Source: Erythrophleum ivorense
Lineage: Eukaryota; Streptophyta; Magnoliopsida; Fabales; Fabaceae
Length of the DNA stretch: 64,000 nucleotides
Reading direction: 5' to 3'
Assembly: GCA_026724425.1 (NCBI GenBank)
Contig: JAIUCV010000116.1
Coordinates: 682,001 to 746,000 of the forward strand
The notes under the pieces: model-generated
Told to the model about the DNA's origin: nothing
Database searches by the model: none
Seen by the model: only the letters and a program-made list of their open reading frames with translations
Position numbers and translations under genes: made by a program
Part shown: positions 1 to 12,500 of the stretch, one piece after another
Layout of the letters: each line of letters starts with the position of its first letter
How positions within the stretch are numbered: the stretch's first letter is position 1

Positions 1-375
1 GACGTTAACAATAGCAAGAATAAGTTACTCTAAAACAACTTATCAAAGCGTCAATAATTTGCCTAGGGTCTAAGAGAGACAGGTGAAGAAGCTGTAGTAT
101 CTACTTATTAGCATCACAGCGTCGTTAGTGGTCTCACTTCGCTTCCTTAGGCAGCATTTGGGATTCTGATTATTATCCCACAATACAAAATAATAATGCA
201 GGCTCTTCTTATTTGTCTTTAGGATCACTTCAAAAAATGTCGAAAAATGACTATGACTCTGAAGTACATTGGTGAGCTCTGTTTACTTAAGTAGCAAATG
301 TATATTTTTTTATAAACAAACGTTCTAACTAGTCTTTTTTTCTTTTTCTTTTTTTGGATATTACCCGTTTGGCAG

Positions 376-718
376 ATCCTACTTACATGATCCGTGCAGT
401 TCCAAGTAATGCATCTGATAATATATACTGCACTCTCCTTGCTCAAAGTGCCGTTCATGGTGCAATGGCTGGATACACAGGCTTCACAGTCGGCTCCATT
501 CATGGTAGACATGCTTATATTCCATTCCATGTAAGTTCTTTTTTATCATTAAAGGATTTTGTATTATGGTTAAGAGCGTCCTCGGATTTTGCTCAAAAGT
601 AAATTTCTTTTTTCTGAATAATTCCAAGCGCACACTCTGTTATATTAACTTGGTTTGTTTAAAGATATAATCTCAAAGTGGAAAAAAGGTTTCTATTTTT
701 AAGTTTGCAGTAAGTTGA

Positions 719-758
<40 letters not shown>

Positions 759-957
759 CTATTTGCAGAGGATAACCAAAGGACAAAAGAGGGTTGTGAT
801 AACTGACAGGATGTGGGCAAGGTTACTATCTTCAACAAACCAACCAAGCTTCTTGAATCCTAAAAACATCATTGGAGATAGAGAAGAAACAACAGAAAAC
901 CAAACACCAAATGGGGAGAAACATACAGAAATGACTATGCCTAAGCCTGCGGAATAA
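376..957 (+). CDS. PFK: ATP-dependent 6-phosphofructokinase, last two exons (5' part outside window)
   Basis: This encodes the C-terminal end of a plant ATP-dependent phosphofructokinase, which phosphorylates fructose 6-phosphate in glycolysis. Exons are 376-530 and 769-957. The first opens after a ggcag acceptor in the middle of an Asp codon and reads DPTYMIRAVPSNASDN, then AVHGAMAGYTGFTVG and GRHAYIPFH, ending at a gtaag donor. The second starts at atttgcag and reads RITKGQKRVVITDRMWARLL, then SSTNQPSFL, a strongly conserved stretch of plant PFKs, and ends at a TAA. About 30 extra hydrophilic residues follow the conserved core. The intron carries a (TG)n tract. Bases 1-375 look like the preceding intron, so the N-terminal part, with the catalytic and ATP-binding residues, lies upstream. 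Whether this is a cytosolic or plastid isoform cannot be told from here. Confidence 0.93.
724..754. repeat. (TG)n microsatellite in the last PFK intron
   Basis: About 15 TG units end just before the acceptor of the last PFK exon. Length variation here would lie very close to the polypyrimidine/acceptor region. Confidence 0.97.
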
Positions 958-1005
958 CAGGGCAGGCAAACTTGGGCAGCTGCTGCTTAGTTGTATTGTT
1001 TCCCA

Positions 1006-1022
1006 CCCCCCCCCCCCCCCCC
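1006..1022. repeat. C17 mononucleotide tract in PFK 3' region
   Basis: Seventeen uninterrupted C residues are followed by a C/T-rich run, about 50 bp after the PFK stop codon, probably in the 3' UTR. Confidence 0.95.
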
Positions 1023-1210
1023 TCCTCTTTTTTCTCCCTTTTTTTTTTTCCTTCAATTTTTCTTGTTGATGTTTCAAACCTATTGCACTTTAGGCCCAAT
1101 GAATTGGGATTTCCCTATTGGGCCAGGTCATTTCGGGGCAGGCGGATTATTGTTAGATTTCGTTGTGAAAGACTTATCATTAGCTATTTCATAGGTAGAG
1201 CCAAAGAGTA

Positions 1211-1260
1211 TGAATTGTACTATCTCCATGGTGTATGAATTGTACTATCTCCATGGTGTA
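1211..1260. repeat. Perfect 25-bp tandem duplication in PFK 3' UTR region
   Basis: The 25-bp unit starting tgaattgtactatc is repeated exactly at 1211-1235 and 1236-1260, about 250 bp after the PFK stop. Confidence 0.95.
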
Positions 1261-1299
1261 TGAGACAAATGTATGTATTTCAACTAGGGTCGTATTCTT

Positions 1300-2631
1300 T
1301 GATTACAATTCTACCATATATGATTTTTTTTTTTCATTCTGAGTGTTTAATTACAAGGTTTTATAAAGGCCAAACACTCCAAGAACTGGGTAATTGTTGA
1401 GTTGCCATGAGAGGTAATTATGTTTGTCAATCTGCTAGAAATCTCCAATAATATATGCTGTGGCCCTGTTATGTTGCATATTCACAAATGTATTTTTTAT
1501 ATCACAAGTTACTCGAATGTTACCCCAAGTCCCCTTTCCTTGATGATTCGAAAACCATCTTCCTCCAGATATGCATAAAACATTTAGGATTGGATATAAA
1601 ATTTTTTAAATGTTTCTTATCACATTCTACAATCAATGTGTGTGTGTGTGTGTGTGTAAAATTTATTTTGAGAGATCCAATTACATATCGCATAGCTATA
1701 AAGAATTCCACTTATCATGTTCTCAAAGAATTTGATAATAAACACCTAAAAAATGTACCTAAATAAATAAATTTAAAATTTTACTCTTATACCCCATTTG
1801 GTAGCATGTGATAAAAGAAAAATAAAAAACAAAATCTTTTTTCACATCCCATTTAGTAGCTAAATGTTATCCAAATGCCATAAAAAGAGATAAAATCTAT
1901 TTCTTTAAAATAAGTACATAAATAAAATATAATTATTATGCCTAATTCATACAAAACCCATTACACTTTTAATATCAATATTTTTTTAAAGGTATAAGAG
2001 TCATTTTTTATCTTTCTTTTATATTCTAACATTATGTTATTCAACTAAATATATAAATAAAATAACATTCTAAATCCTTTTTATACCATATCAAACTAAT
2101 TATTATATTTCATTTACATTTTCATTCTCTTTACATTTCCATACTTAACAATTTTATTTATCAAATAAAACATTCGAGTGTTCCATAATTCCACAATAAA
2201 ATTAAACCTAAGTTGATAAGAAGATATTATTTCCTCTTACCAAGGGGGGAAAAAGACTCTTTGGATAATTGTAATCTTAATTACCTAGTTAAACCGAAAT
2301 CATATTATCTGGTTTTTATTAGGTACTCAATAATTGGCTCGACTCTTATTAGCTGACCTTGGCTCAAGTAATAATGGATAAACACTTCTAAGCCTTGAAT
2401 CCCAAGTTATAATGAATTTAGGATGTGGCAACTCAGGTTAATATGGAAAATCTGATGCAGGGAAAAAGGGAATAATTGACATGAAATTTAGAAAACCATA
2501 TATAGTACGTCCATCATGGTACATAATCTATATATAGTACATACAGAGAAAAATCTACGTTAGATTTTCGAGAAATTAGACAACAAGAAATCTTCAAAAT
2601 ACAATCAACTTTGACAATTACCAAATTCATT
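1300..2631. other. AT-rich spacer between the 3' ends of PFK and RADA
   Basis: The two genes converge here. I see no coding region. There is a second (TG)10 tract at 1637-1657 and much low-complexity AT sequence. Both genes' polyadenylation sites must lie in or near this spacer. Confidence 0.7.
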
Positions 2632-5600
2632 TCATTGTTTTTTGAAAACAGTGTTGATAACGTCTTTCAGATTCCTACAACCTACAATTTTCATCTTCCC
2701 GAAACCATCAGTTCCTAAAGTGTTTTCTGCTTTCTTAGGAACAACACAGATTCTGTAACCCAATTTCGCCAGGGTGTTTACCCTTGTATCCAATCTAGGA
2801 ACCTGAGCAGAAACAAACGGCACTTACAAACACCATCACCGTACAGAGGCAATATAAATATATAAACAGACAGAGACAGAGACATAGACACACATGGGCG
2901 GGTGTGTGCGCGCAGACACAAGACACATGCACACGCAAATATAGTTTATGTATTTGAATTATAACATGTGGATGATTCCTTCCCCCCCCCCCCCCCCCTT
3001 CTCCCTGTAATGTTGTACCGAATAATTAAAAAAAAAACTCACATGTTGCGCGCGTGCAAACACAAGTATAGTTTTTACATATTGAATTATAACATGTGGA
3101 TGATTTTTCCCCCCCTCTCCCTGTAATGTTGTACCAAATTATAAAAAAAAATATTCACGTGTTAGACACAACTCTTAAGTAAAGTTTTTACGTATTTGAA
3201 TTATAACATGTGGATGATTTTTTCCCCCTCTGGATCAATAATGTTGTACTGAATTATAAAAAAAATATTCACATATTATATTTTTATTAGTGAATCTGAT
3301 AGCAAAACTTAAAGAACTTCAACTAAATCTTATCCGAAAAAAAATGCATAAAATAAACAGTAGGTCAAATTTTGACTTACAATTGCAAGCAATGGTTTGC
3401 AAAGCACAATAAAGAGTGTCAATTTAGATTACAAGAGCTGTTAGAACATGTAAATATGTCATATTAAGGGTTAAGATCTCTGACTCTCAATAACAAATGC
3501 AAGTTGGAGGGTACTTGCTTAAATCGAATCAACCCCAATCCTCTTTAAATCAGTACAAAACTTGGTAAGATTTATTAACTGTTTATCAGGTATTTCAATG
3601 AAAACATAATAAGTAAAAGAACTTTTTGAAGGCTTCAATAATGTGACGGTGAGTTACAAGGGGGAAAAATTTCCACTTGTCTTATTTTTATTAGAAAACC
3701 TAATTGCAAACATTTAAAAACTATATTTAAATTCTGTCCTTTAACTAATAGCTTAAAGATGAGCCAGTCCAACACTTAGCTCGGCCCTACCATGCCATGG
3801 TTTTTTCAGACCAAGAACTTGCCAGATAAATGAAGACTTCGGCGCTGTTCAATATCTTTAAAGCATTATCACTATTTAAATATTTTAAAATGCCACAAAA
3901 GACACCATCATGCATATGAGATTGACCAGACAAATGATTGAAGAACCAAAATCTCAATCACACAGAAAAAGCTTTCGTCACTTTGATATTATAATCAGCA
4001 CGCTGCTCCAGGCTACTAAAGACTCTAACTTGAGACCCTTAAATATCATAATAGCGACATCAACAATATTAGAAAAAAAAAAAAAAAAGCTCACCAGGCG
4101 GATCTCACCAGCGAGGCCAATTTCACCAATGAAAGCAATGTCATTGGGAAGAGGGAATTCCAAGAAACTGGCAAAAAGAAAAACAGAGAGATTAACTAAA
4201 TGCAATAAAAAGCCAAAGTTCATAGTAGCATACTGAGAAAGAAGAAATTAGAGAGAGGGGAGAAAAAAAAAAGTTGCAACAGTGTTGGTTAATTTGAAAT
4301 ACATGGAAACGTTTAGCAACACCCTCCTCAATCCTCACTGCATTAATCATTGTCAGATCAACAAAATTGAACATAAATTACTAGAACGCAAACCTGCTGC
4401 AAATTGCAGCTGCTATTGCAAGATCTCCAGCAGTCTCAGTCAGATCTAATCCGCTGACAACATTCAAAAACACAGTCTGATGGTACAAAGGTAAGACAAG
4501 GTAACGAATTAGAAGAATTATAAGAAGTACAAGATATTATATCTTCCAATTTATATACCTCCAACACAGTTTATGGACTAAATTAGTTAAAGGATAATGT
4601 TATGGACAACTGTTCTGAAAGACAAGTGCTTTTACACTAAATTTAGCAGGAAACATCCAGATGAACATGTACAATCAGAAAGAAGAAGAGACAGAAGTGA
4701 ACATTGTTCAAGGCACCAATGATCAACTCATTCGTGTTGAGTTCACTAAAATTATTTACATCAATGCACTAAAAATTCTGGCAGCAAAGATGTAAAGCAC
4801 ACACACCCCATTCTAACCCATAGAAAAGTGCCATATTGGCTCTCAGATTATTTAATTATGTGAAAATATCATTATTGACATAATATAAGCACAGGAAACC
4901 CACTCAGAGGCCACTAACAGAGAAAGAATAACAAACTTGAAAGGGCATATTTATAAATCAGCTTACATTTTCTTGTAGACGAAGTCCAACTTGCTTTATA
5001 AGAACCTACACTTCAAGAAATGGTAATATGGTCAAAAGACAAATGAACACATTTCAATGGAGAAGATTTGTATTTTAAATAAAAAATGCACTAACTCTTC
5101 AGTTGTATTCAACACTTACATTCATTTTTAAGATAAGATAAAGAGTTGACCTTACAGTATGAAAGCACGGACTAGATTACTGATAAAATCTTAAAACAAA
5201 CACTTACAGATATAATCATATCAGCTCTACTCGGTTGAATGCCATTAAGATGCCTTGAAACTGTTGAACCAGAAACACAAAGTGCCTGCAAAACACATTA
5301 GATATCAGTCTCAATTATCTCTTCTAGAGGATGTTGAAGTCAGAAAAGTCAGAAAGGATCCTGACAATATTGTAAAATCCACAGGAGACAAAAAGATGGC
5401 AATTGAGAAGCTACAATTGGAGGTATCTAACATAGATACAGAAGTGGAGAATCAGCAAATAATGAAAGGCCTTGAAACTAAGCAACATTCGCCATTCAAA
5501 TCCAGAGACTGCAATTAGTGTATTTACAGGAAATTATTAAATCCAGGGTCCTGTAAGCATCACCATTTCTTACAATGGCTTGGAAAATAAGCTCAGTTAA

Positions 5601-6489
5601 TGAGAAAGGCGATGGTGATGATGTCTCTCAAAAGAAAATTGCTAAGCATATAAGGAAACCATAATGAGCTTGAAGACTTACAAAATTTTGATTCATTCAG
5701 AGGGAAAAAGATTATTACCTGAATTTCAATTAGGAATGCTCGAGATCCATCCATTATGACAGCAATAGCTAGACCAGCAAGATAATCTGAATCTAAGTGT
5801 TGCTCACTCAAAAATATTTCACTGGCATTTGAAACAGCCTGGAGACCTGATTTTGACATCTCAAAAACTCCAAGCTAATCACATACATGAAAGGAACAGA
5901 TCAGACATAATTTACATTCCCAAATCACATATTAGTACAGAAATAAAAATAGAAGCCCACAATAAAAAATGACATAATAACGAAGTAGATCATATGCACA
6001 TCATCATGCCTCTGTTCTACAGTAATGCAGATTTACTGCCAGATGTGCAATTGTTTGAATAATGTAACAAGTGAAAATGAAATCAACCATTTTGACAACT
6101 AAGGGGCCCTTCTTAAAACTAGTTTTCTTTTTAGTCTTTCACACTCTAGTTTATGGAAAGACATAAATTTCTTCATTAAAATTAAAAAAAAAAAATTCTT
6201 ATGGCATAGCCTAACCATAAATTATTCCATTACACATCAATAACCCAGGGATTACAAAGACTAAATAGTAATTCAAAATGATAATAAACCAAAGGTGAAA
6301 GTTACTACCAGACATCAACAACAAAAAAACATAAGAAGCCAATGCTAGTACACACTTCTCAAGTGCAAGATATTATGAGTATTGCAAAGAGATAGTTTAT
6401 TTAAAATATTTGTAGAGTTTTAGGAGAAGAGGGAAAAGGGAAGTCGCAGAGATCAGAAAATGTTCTCTGATGATTTATTCAGTCAGGAA

Positions 6490-6522
<33 letters not shown>

Positions 6523-9500
6523 CAAGGATAGGAAACAGATCTCCCATGAGACCAGCACAGAAATAAAAGCAAATATTGATCCTAATAAAGACATATTTGA
6601 CTATTACATGATAGGCATCAAAAAAGGAAATAATGTAAAGTAAATCAAGAAGGAAATAAAATCAAAATAGCACAATAATCATGTGGAAATCTCATTGTGA
6701 TTCTCCAACACTTCCTCTCAAGTTGGGAAGCAGATATCCAACATGCCCAACTTCCTTGTTAGACCTTCAAACTTCACACAAGGCAATACCTTGGTTAAGA
6801 GGTCAGCAGCTTGATCTTAAGTCATGATATAAGTTAAGTCCAGAATTCTAACATGTAGTTTGTACTTAATGAAGTGCTTATCAATTTCAACATGTTTTGT
6901 TCTATCATGGTGTACTAGAATTTTAGCAATGCTAATTGTTGCCAAATTATTACAAAAGATGTTCATAGGACTAGTTATTGGTATTTTCATTTCATTCATC
7001 AATCTCTTGAGACACAAGATGTCATAGACCTCATGAGCTAGGGCTTGACACTCAACTTTTGCACTATACTTGGCAACAATTGCTTGTTTTTTACTTCTCC
7101 AAGTAACAAGATTACTCATAGAAAAGTCAATAACCCAAGGTTAAACATCAATATGTGACAAATCCAACCCAATCTACATCAGTATAAACCTCTATGCTTC
7201 TATTTTAAATTTTGTTAAAGAAGATACCTTTACCAAGAGTCATTGTCAAATACCTCAAAATTCTATATACTACCTCCATGTTTTCCTTGGCGGGCTTATT
7301 CATGTATTGGCTAACAATACTAACCAAAAAGCTGATATCAAGTCTAGTGTGAGAGAGGTAAATAAGCTTCCCGACCAATCTTCAATACCTTCCCATGTCA
7401 ACTAGAGTACCATCCTATTTGAGGTTAGTCTTGTAGGTGGTTTCCATAAAAGTATAAGCCAATTTACACCTAATCATCCTAATTTCTTCAAGTAGATCAA
7501 AGGTGTACTTCCATTGAGAGATTGTGATTCTCTTCTTTGTCTTTGCTACTTCCATACTAAGAAAGTACTTTATTTCACCAAGATTCTTGATTTCAAATTC
7601 TTGGGCAAGAAATTCCTTTAACCTCTTGATTTCTTCCTAAGTCTCCTGGAACAATGCTATCATCAACATAAACTATTAAGATGGCAATTTTTCCTTAGTC
7701 AACTTGCATACTTCATTCTTGTAGTTAGGAATGTGAATGCTAGGAGATAACTCCATATAAACTTCTTCATTAAGATCTCCATTTAAGAATGCAGCAACTA
7801 GAGTAAATATTTCCTAGTAATCTATGCCAAATGTCTAGGTGAACCCTTTGGCCACTAGTCTTTTTTTGTGGAATTTATGCTTCCATTAGGGTTTTATTTG
7901 AAAGTGAACACTTACTTATAGCCAACATGTTTTTTTCCTTTCAGGATAGCTAGTGATATGCCAAATACCATTTTTTTCAAGGGCTAACATCTCTATGCTA
8001 AATTCTTGGTTTCCACTTCTGATTCTTTTTCTCAAGGCAATAGCTAAATCCAAACTATCATTAGAAGTAGAATCATGAGGGGTAAACAAACCTAATCTCA
8101 AGGAAGATTCTTGGTTATGCCTTAGGGATGTGCACAGCTTTTCCATAGTTGTCTCCTACTCTTCTTCCTTCTAGAGTAGACTTGATGTTCTCTCCATTGA
8201 GTAACTTTATCCTCTAGTTTTATTTTAGGCTTACTTGGACTATCATAAGAAGAACCAAGTTCAGGTATGTTGAGTATGGTCATAGACTGATCTTCCAAAA
8301 TTAGGTAGTCACTATTTTGGTTATTTTGACGACTTTCCAAAATGTGGCATGTGGAAAGGCAGAGAAAGAGCTAAGAAATTTATTCTATTAGAGAATGAAT
8401 ACTACTGTGTCATTTACAAGTACTGGGCATCCTATTTATAAACCCAGAGCTAAGAAAATTTACAATAGTACTCCTAGGAGTAAGGTTAATGACAAGAAAC
8501 CCAAAAGGAAAGTAAATAAAGAAAATGAAAATTCCACACTCTCTCTTAAGCTAGGAGTATATGTCAATCATGCCCAACTTAGAACATCAAAGTAGGTCCT
8601 CAAAATTGCTTCAGTCAGAATATTTGTTGTTTGTTAATGTGTAGGTGTATAAATTATCTCAATGAGTTCCTTTTCTATTTTTACTTTGATAAAATGCTGA
8701 TCAATTTCAATATATTTGATTCTGTCATGATGATTTGGGTTCTTCGCAATGCTTATTGCTGCTAGGTTGTCACTTAATAATTTCATGGAGGCTGAAGTAG
8801 GAAATTTAAGTTCTTTGAGAAGCCTTTTTAACCATATACCTTCACAGATTTTGTGACCCATAGCTTGAAATTCAACTTTAGCATTCCTTCATGCTACAAC
8901 TGATTGCTTCTTACTACTTCAAATAACAAAGTTACCCTAGATATAGGTATAATACCTTGAGGTTGATCATGTGTCATTGGGAGACCCAGCCTAGTTGGCA
9001 TCAAAGAATACTTCTATGCTCCTCCTGGTTCCTTTCTAGAAAAACAATTCCTTTCCTAATGTCATTTTTAAGTACCATAGGATTTGGTTTATAACTTCTA
9101 GGTGTTCTTCAAACAGACTATTCAAGAACTTGTTTGTCACACTTAGTGCAAAGCTGATATCTGGTTTAATATGGGAAAGATATATCAATTTCCCCACCAA
9201 TCTTTAATACATCCGTTTATCAACTAGGGCAAAATTTTCTCCTGTGTCAATTTTGTTTGATTGAGTTAAGGAGTATCAACTGGTTTACTATTAAGCATAC
9301 CAATTTCCCTTAACAAATCAAGAGTATATTTCCTTTAGGATATTGAAATCCCTTTGCTAGACCAAGCCACTTCCATACTCAGAAAGTACTTTAAGGCTCC
9401 CTAAATCTTTAATGTCAAAGTCCTTGCTTAGGACTTTCTTAAGGTAAGTGACTTCTTCATTATTCCTAATTACAATAATATCATCTACATAAACAATGAG

Positions 9501-12500
9501 AACAGTGATCTTACCTCTGACACTTTGATGAAAAAGGCGTGATCTATCTACCCATGTGTGAATCCAAGCTACTTGATTACCCTGTAAAGCTTTCAAACCA
9601 TCCTCTTGAGGATTGTTTAAGCTCATATAGAAATTTTTGTAACTTGCAGACCAAGTTGGCATTGTTGAGAATTTTCAAACCTGGAGGTATCTCCACGTAA
9701 ACTTCTTCATCGAGGTCCTTATTGAGGAATGCATTTTTTGACATTAAGCTTATGAAGCTTCCAGTCAAGATTATCTGTGATAGACGAAAGAACCTAAATT
9801 GTATTTATCTTAGCTATAAGAGGAAAGTCTCCTAATGATCTATTCCATATGTTTGGGTGAAGCATTTTGCAACTAATCTCGCCTTGTACCTTTCAACGCT
9901 GCCATTGGCCTTATCTTTCGCATTGAACACCCATTTGCAACCCACTGGTTGTTTCCCTTAAGGTCTTTAAGTGAGTTGCTATGTGCAACTCTTTTTAAGA
10001 ACCCAGGGCTTCTTCTATACTGTTTAAAAGTTCATTGCTATCCAAATTAGATGTAAACACCATATACCTAGAAGGCAACCTTTCATAGGATACAAAGTGA
10101 GAAATGAGATGCTGGGTATGTGATCTAGTACCCTTTCTCCATGCAATAAGAAGATGAAGATCAATAGAGACTTCAGAATTATCATTACCTTGATTGCTTT
10201 ATGTACGTTCTACAGGAGTTGGACTTAGGTCAGATTGGCAATGCTTTGGGATAGTGCACTGTTGCTCAACTTGCTTATTGCGCCTTGAATATACCTTGAG
10301 CTCCTCACTAGTCCCTTAGTTTAGACTTTTAGGAATCTCATGTTCAGGTAAGTAACTTAGCATAGGCTCAAGTGTAGGAGAGATAACCCCCCTTGAACAT
10401 GTGTTTTGAGGTAATATGGCAAATGTTTGAAAAAGGTAATATCCATAGAGGTATAGAATTTTCGAATGAGAAGAGAATAACACTTGTAACCTTTTTTATG
10501 TTTAGAATATTTGAGGAAACCACCTTTTACAGATTTTAAGTCAAGTTCGCTTCTTTAATATAACGGGATATGAACATATGCAACACACCCAAACACTTAG
10601 AGGAAGGTTAGTGAGGATACAGGTTTGGGGAAAGGTTTTGAGAAGAACTTGGCAAGGAGAGTCAAATTTTAAAGTCCTTGAAGGCATGCAGTTGATAAGA
10701 TAGGTCACAGTTAGAATAACTTCACCCTAGTGTTACTTAGGGATACTATTTGTAAACATGAGGGATCGAGCAACTTCAAGAAAGTATCTATTTTTCCTTT
10801 TAGTTATACCATTTTGTTAAGGAATATAAACATAGGAGCTTTGGTAAACAATACTATTTTCAAAGAAAAACTTCCCAAGGACTAAGTTAGAATAATCCCT
10901 AGCATTATCAGTTCTAAAGATTTAAATTTCTGTCCAAAATTGATTTTAAATCATGGAATGAAAGTTTTGGACAATTGAAGTAGTTTTGAACTTATCTTTC
11001 ATTAAAAAAACCCATGTGATATGATATGATGTCAATAAAGGAAGGAATCATCGAGCACAGGTTATATTTTGAACATAAGATGGCCCCCAGATATTATTGA
11101 GTCATAGAAAAGGGATGTAATGATTTGTAAACATGATTGAGATAAGTGTTATAGTTGTGTTTGGATAATTGACAAATCTCACATTGAAAACTTTTTGGAC
11201 TTCTATTGATAAGTAGCATAGGAAAAATTTTAGCCAAGTACATAAAATTTGGTGTTCTAAACATTGGTGCCATGACATAACAGTGCAGTCTAAATTGTTT
11301 GCAAGTGTGGTCACATCGTAGGTGTGGGTAATTTCATTATTAACCTTGATTCAGTAAAGACCTCCATTCTCTTTAATATTCCCAATTGTCTTTCTCGAAT
11401 CCAAACCCTAAAATAGACATTAAAAGGAAGAGAATTTAGCAAGACACTTCAAGTCATAAGTCAGATTCCAGTGTAAAGGTCTCAAAGATTTTTACTCTCC
11501 CAATACCAATCATCATGGATAAAGATCCATTACCAATCCTCACTCTACAATTATCATATCATGGCTTGTATTCAAGGAACAACTAGGCATCCCTAGTCAT
11601 ATGATTTGAAGTGCCTAAATCAATAGTCCTAGAGGTACTTTCTTCTGCTCAAGCATAAGAGCATTTAAAGAAATACCTTCTTGTATTGTAGTAGCAATGG
11701 CAACATTAGAAGTGGATGATGAACCTTGACTGATAAGCTTTTGAAGCCACTCCACTTGTTTTTTGTTGGAAAAAGCAATTTCATATTGTTAGTTTTTCAC
11801 TTTCGTCTGAAGTGGCAACATAACCCTTGTGTTCTTAGATTTATTAGGCTTCCAATCTGCTGGTTTTCTATGTATCTTCAAGCATGTTTCACAAGTATGG
11901 CTTGTGCATCTACAGTGGTCACACCAAGTTCTCCCCTTCTTTAGTTTACTGTCATGATTCTGGTTCTCTCTTCCAAAGACGAGACCATAACCATCAAATG
12001 GAGTTGTAATGGCTGCATTGGTTCCCATTATAAGTTTCTTCCTATCCTCCCTTCGCACATCAAAGAAAGCAACTCTAAGTAAAGGTAATGGCTTTGAATC
12101 ATAAATTCTTCCTTAACTTAATCGAGGGACGAGTTCAAACTTACAAGGAATCTAAAATCTCCTTCTTTGTCCGCAATGTCCCTATATTTCTTCACATTTA
12201 GGACAGGTCCAATCTGGGTTTTCAAAGACATCTAGTTGTTGCCACAGACGCATTAGTACAGTGAAAGATTGGATTATTAACAACTCTCCTTGCTTGAGAT
12301 CCTAATGGATACTTTTGATCTCAAATAATTCGAAGGTGTTGTCTTTATTAGAGTATGTCTCCTTTGCAGTTGTACAGGTTTTGTGGACAATGTCATAGAA
12401 GCCCAACATCATTGTCCATGATATTGATCAACCATAACACAATCATATTGTTTTCCACCCTCCATATCTAGAGTCCTTCTTTTCTAGTTGGACAACAGTT

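Noticed and set aside
659..957. Open frames rich in Thr-His or Val-Cys repeats
   Set aside because: They are translations of the (TG)n microsatellite on either strand and overlap the real PFK exon.
972..1238. Proline/phenylalanine-rich open frames after PFK
   Set aside because: Caused by the C17 and T-rich tract; no start context, homologue or splice logic.
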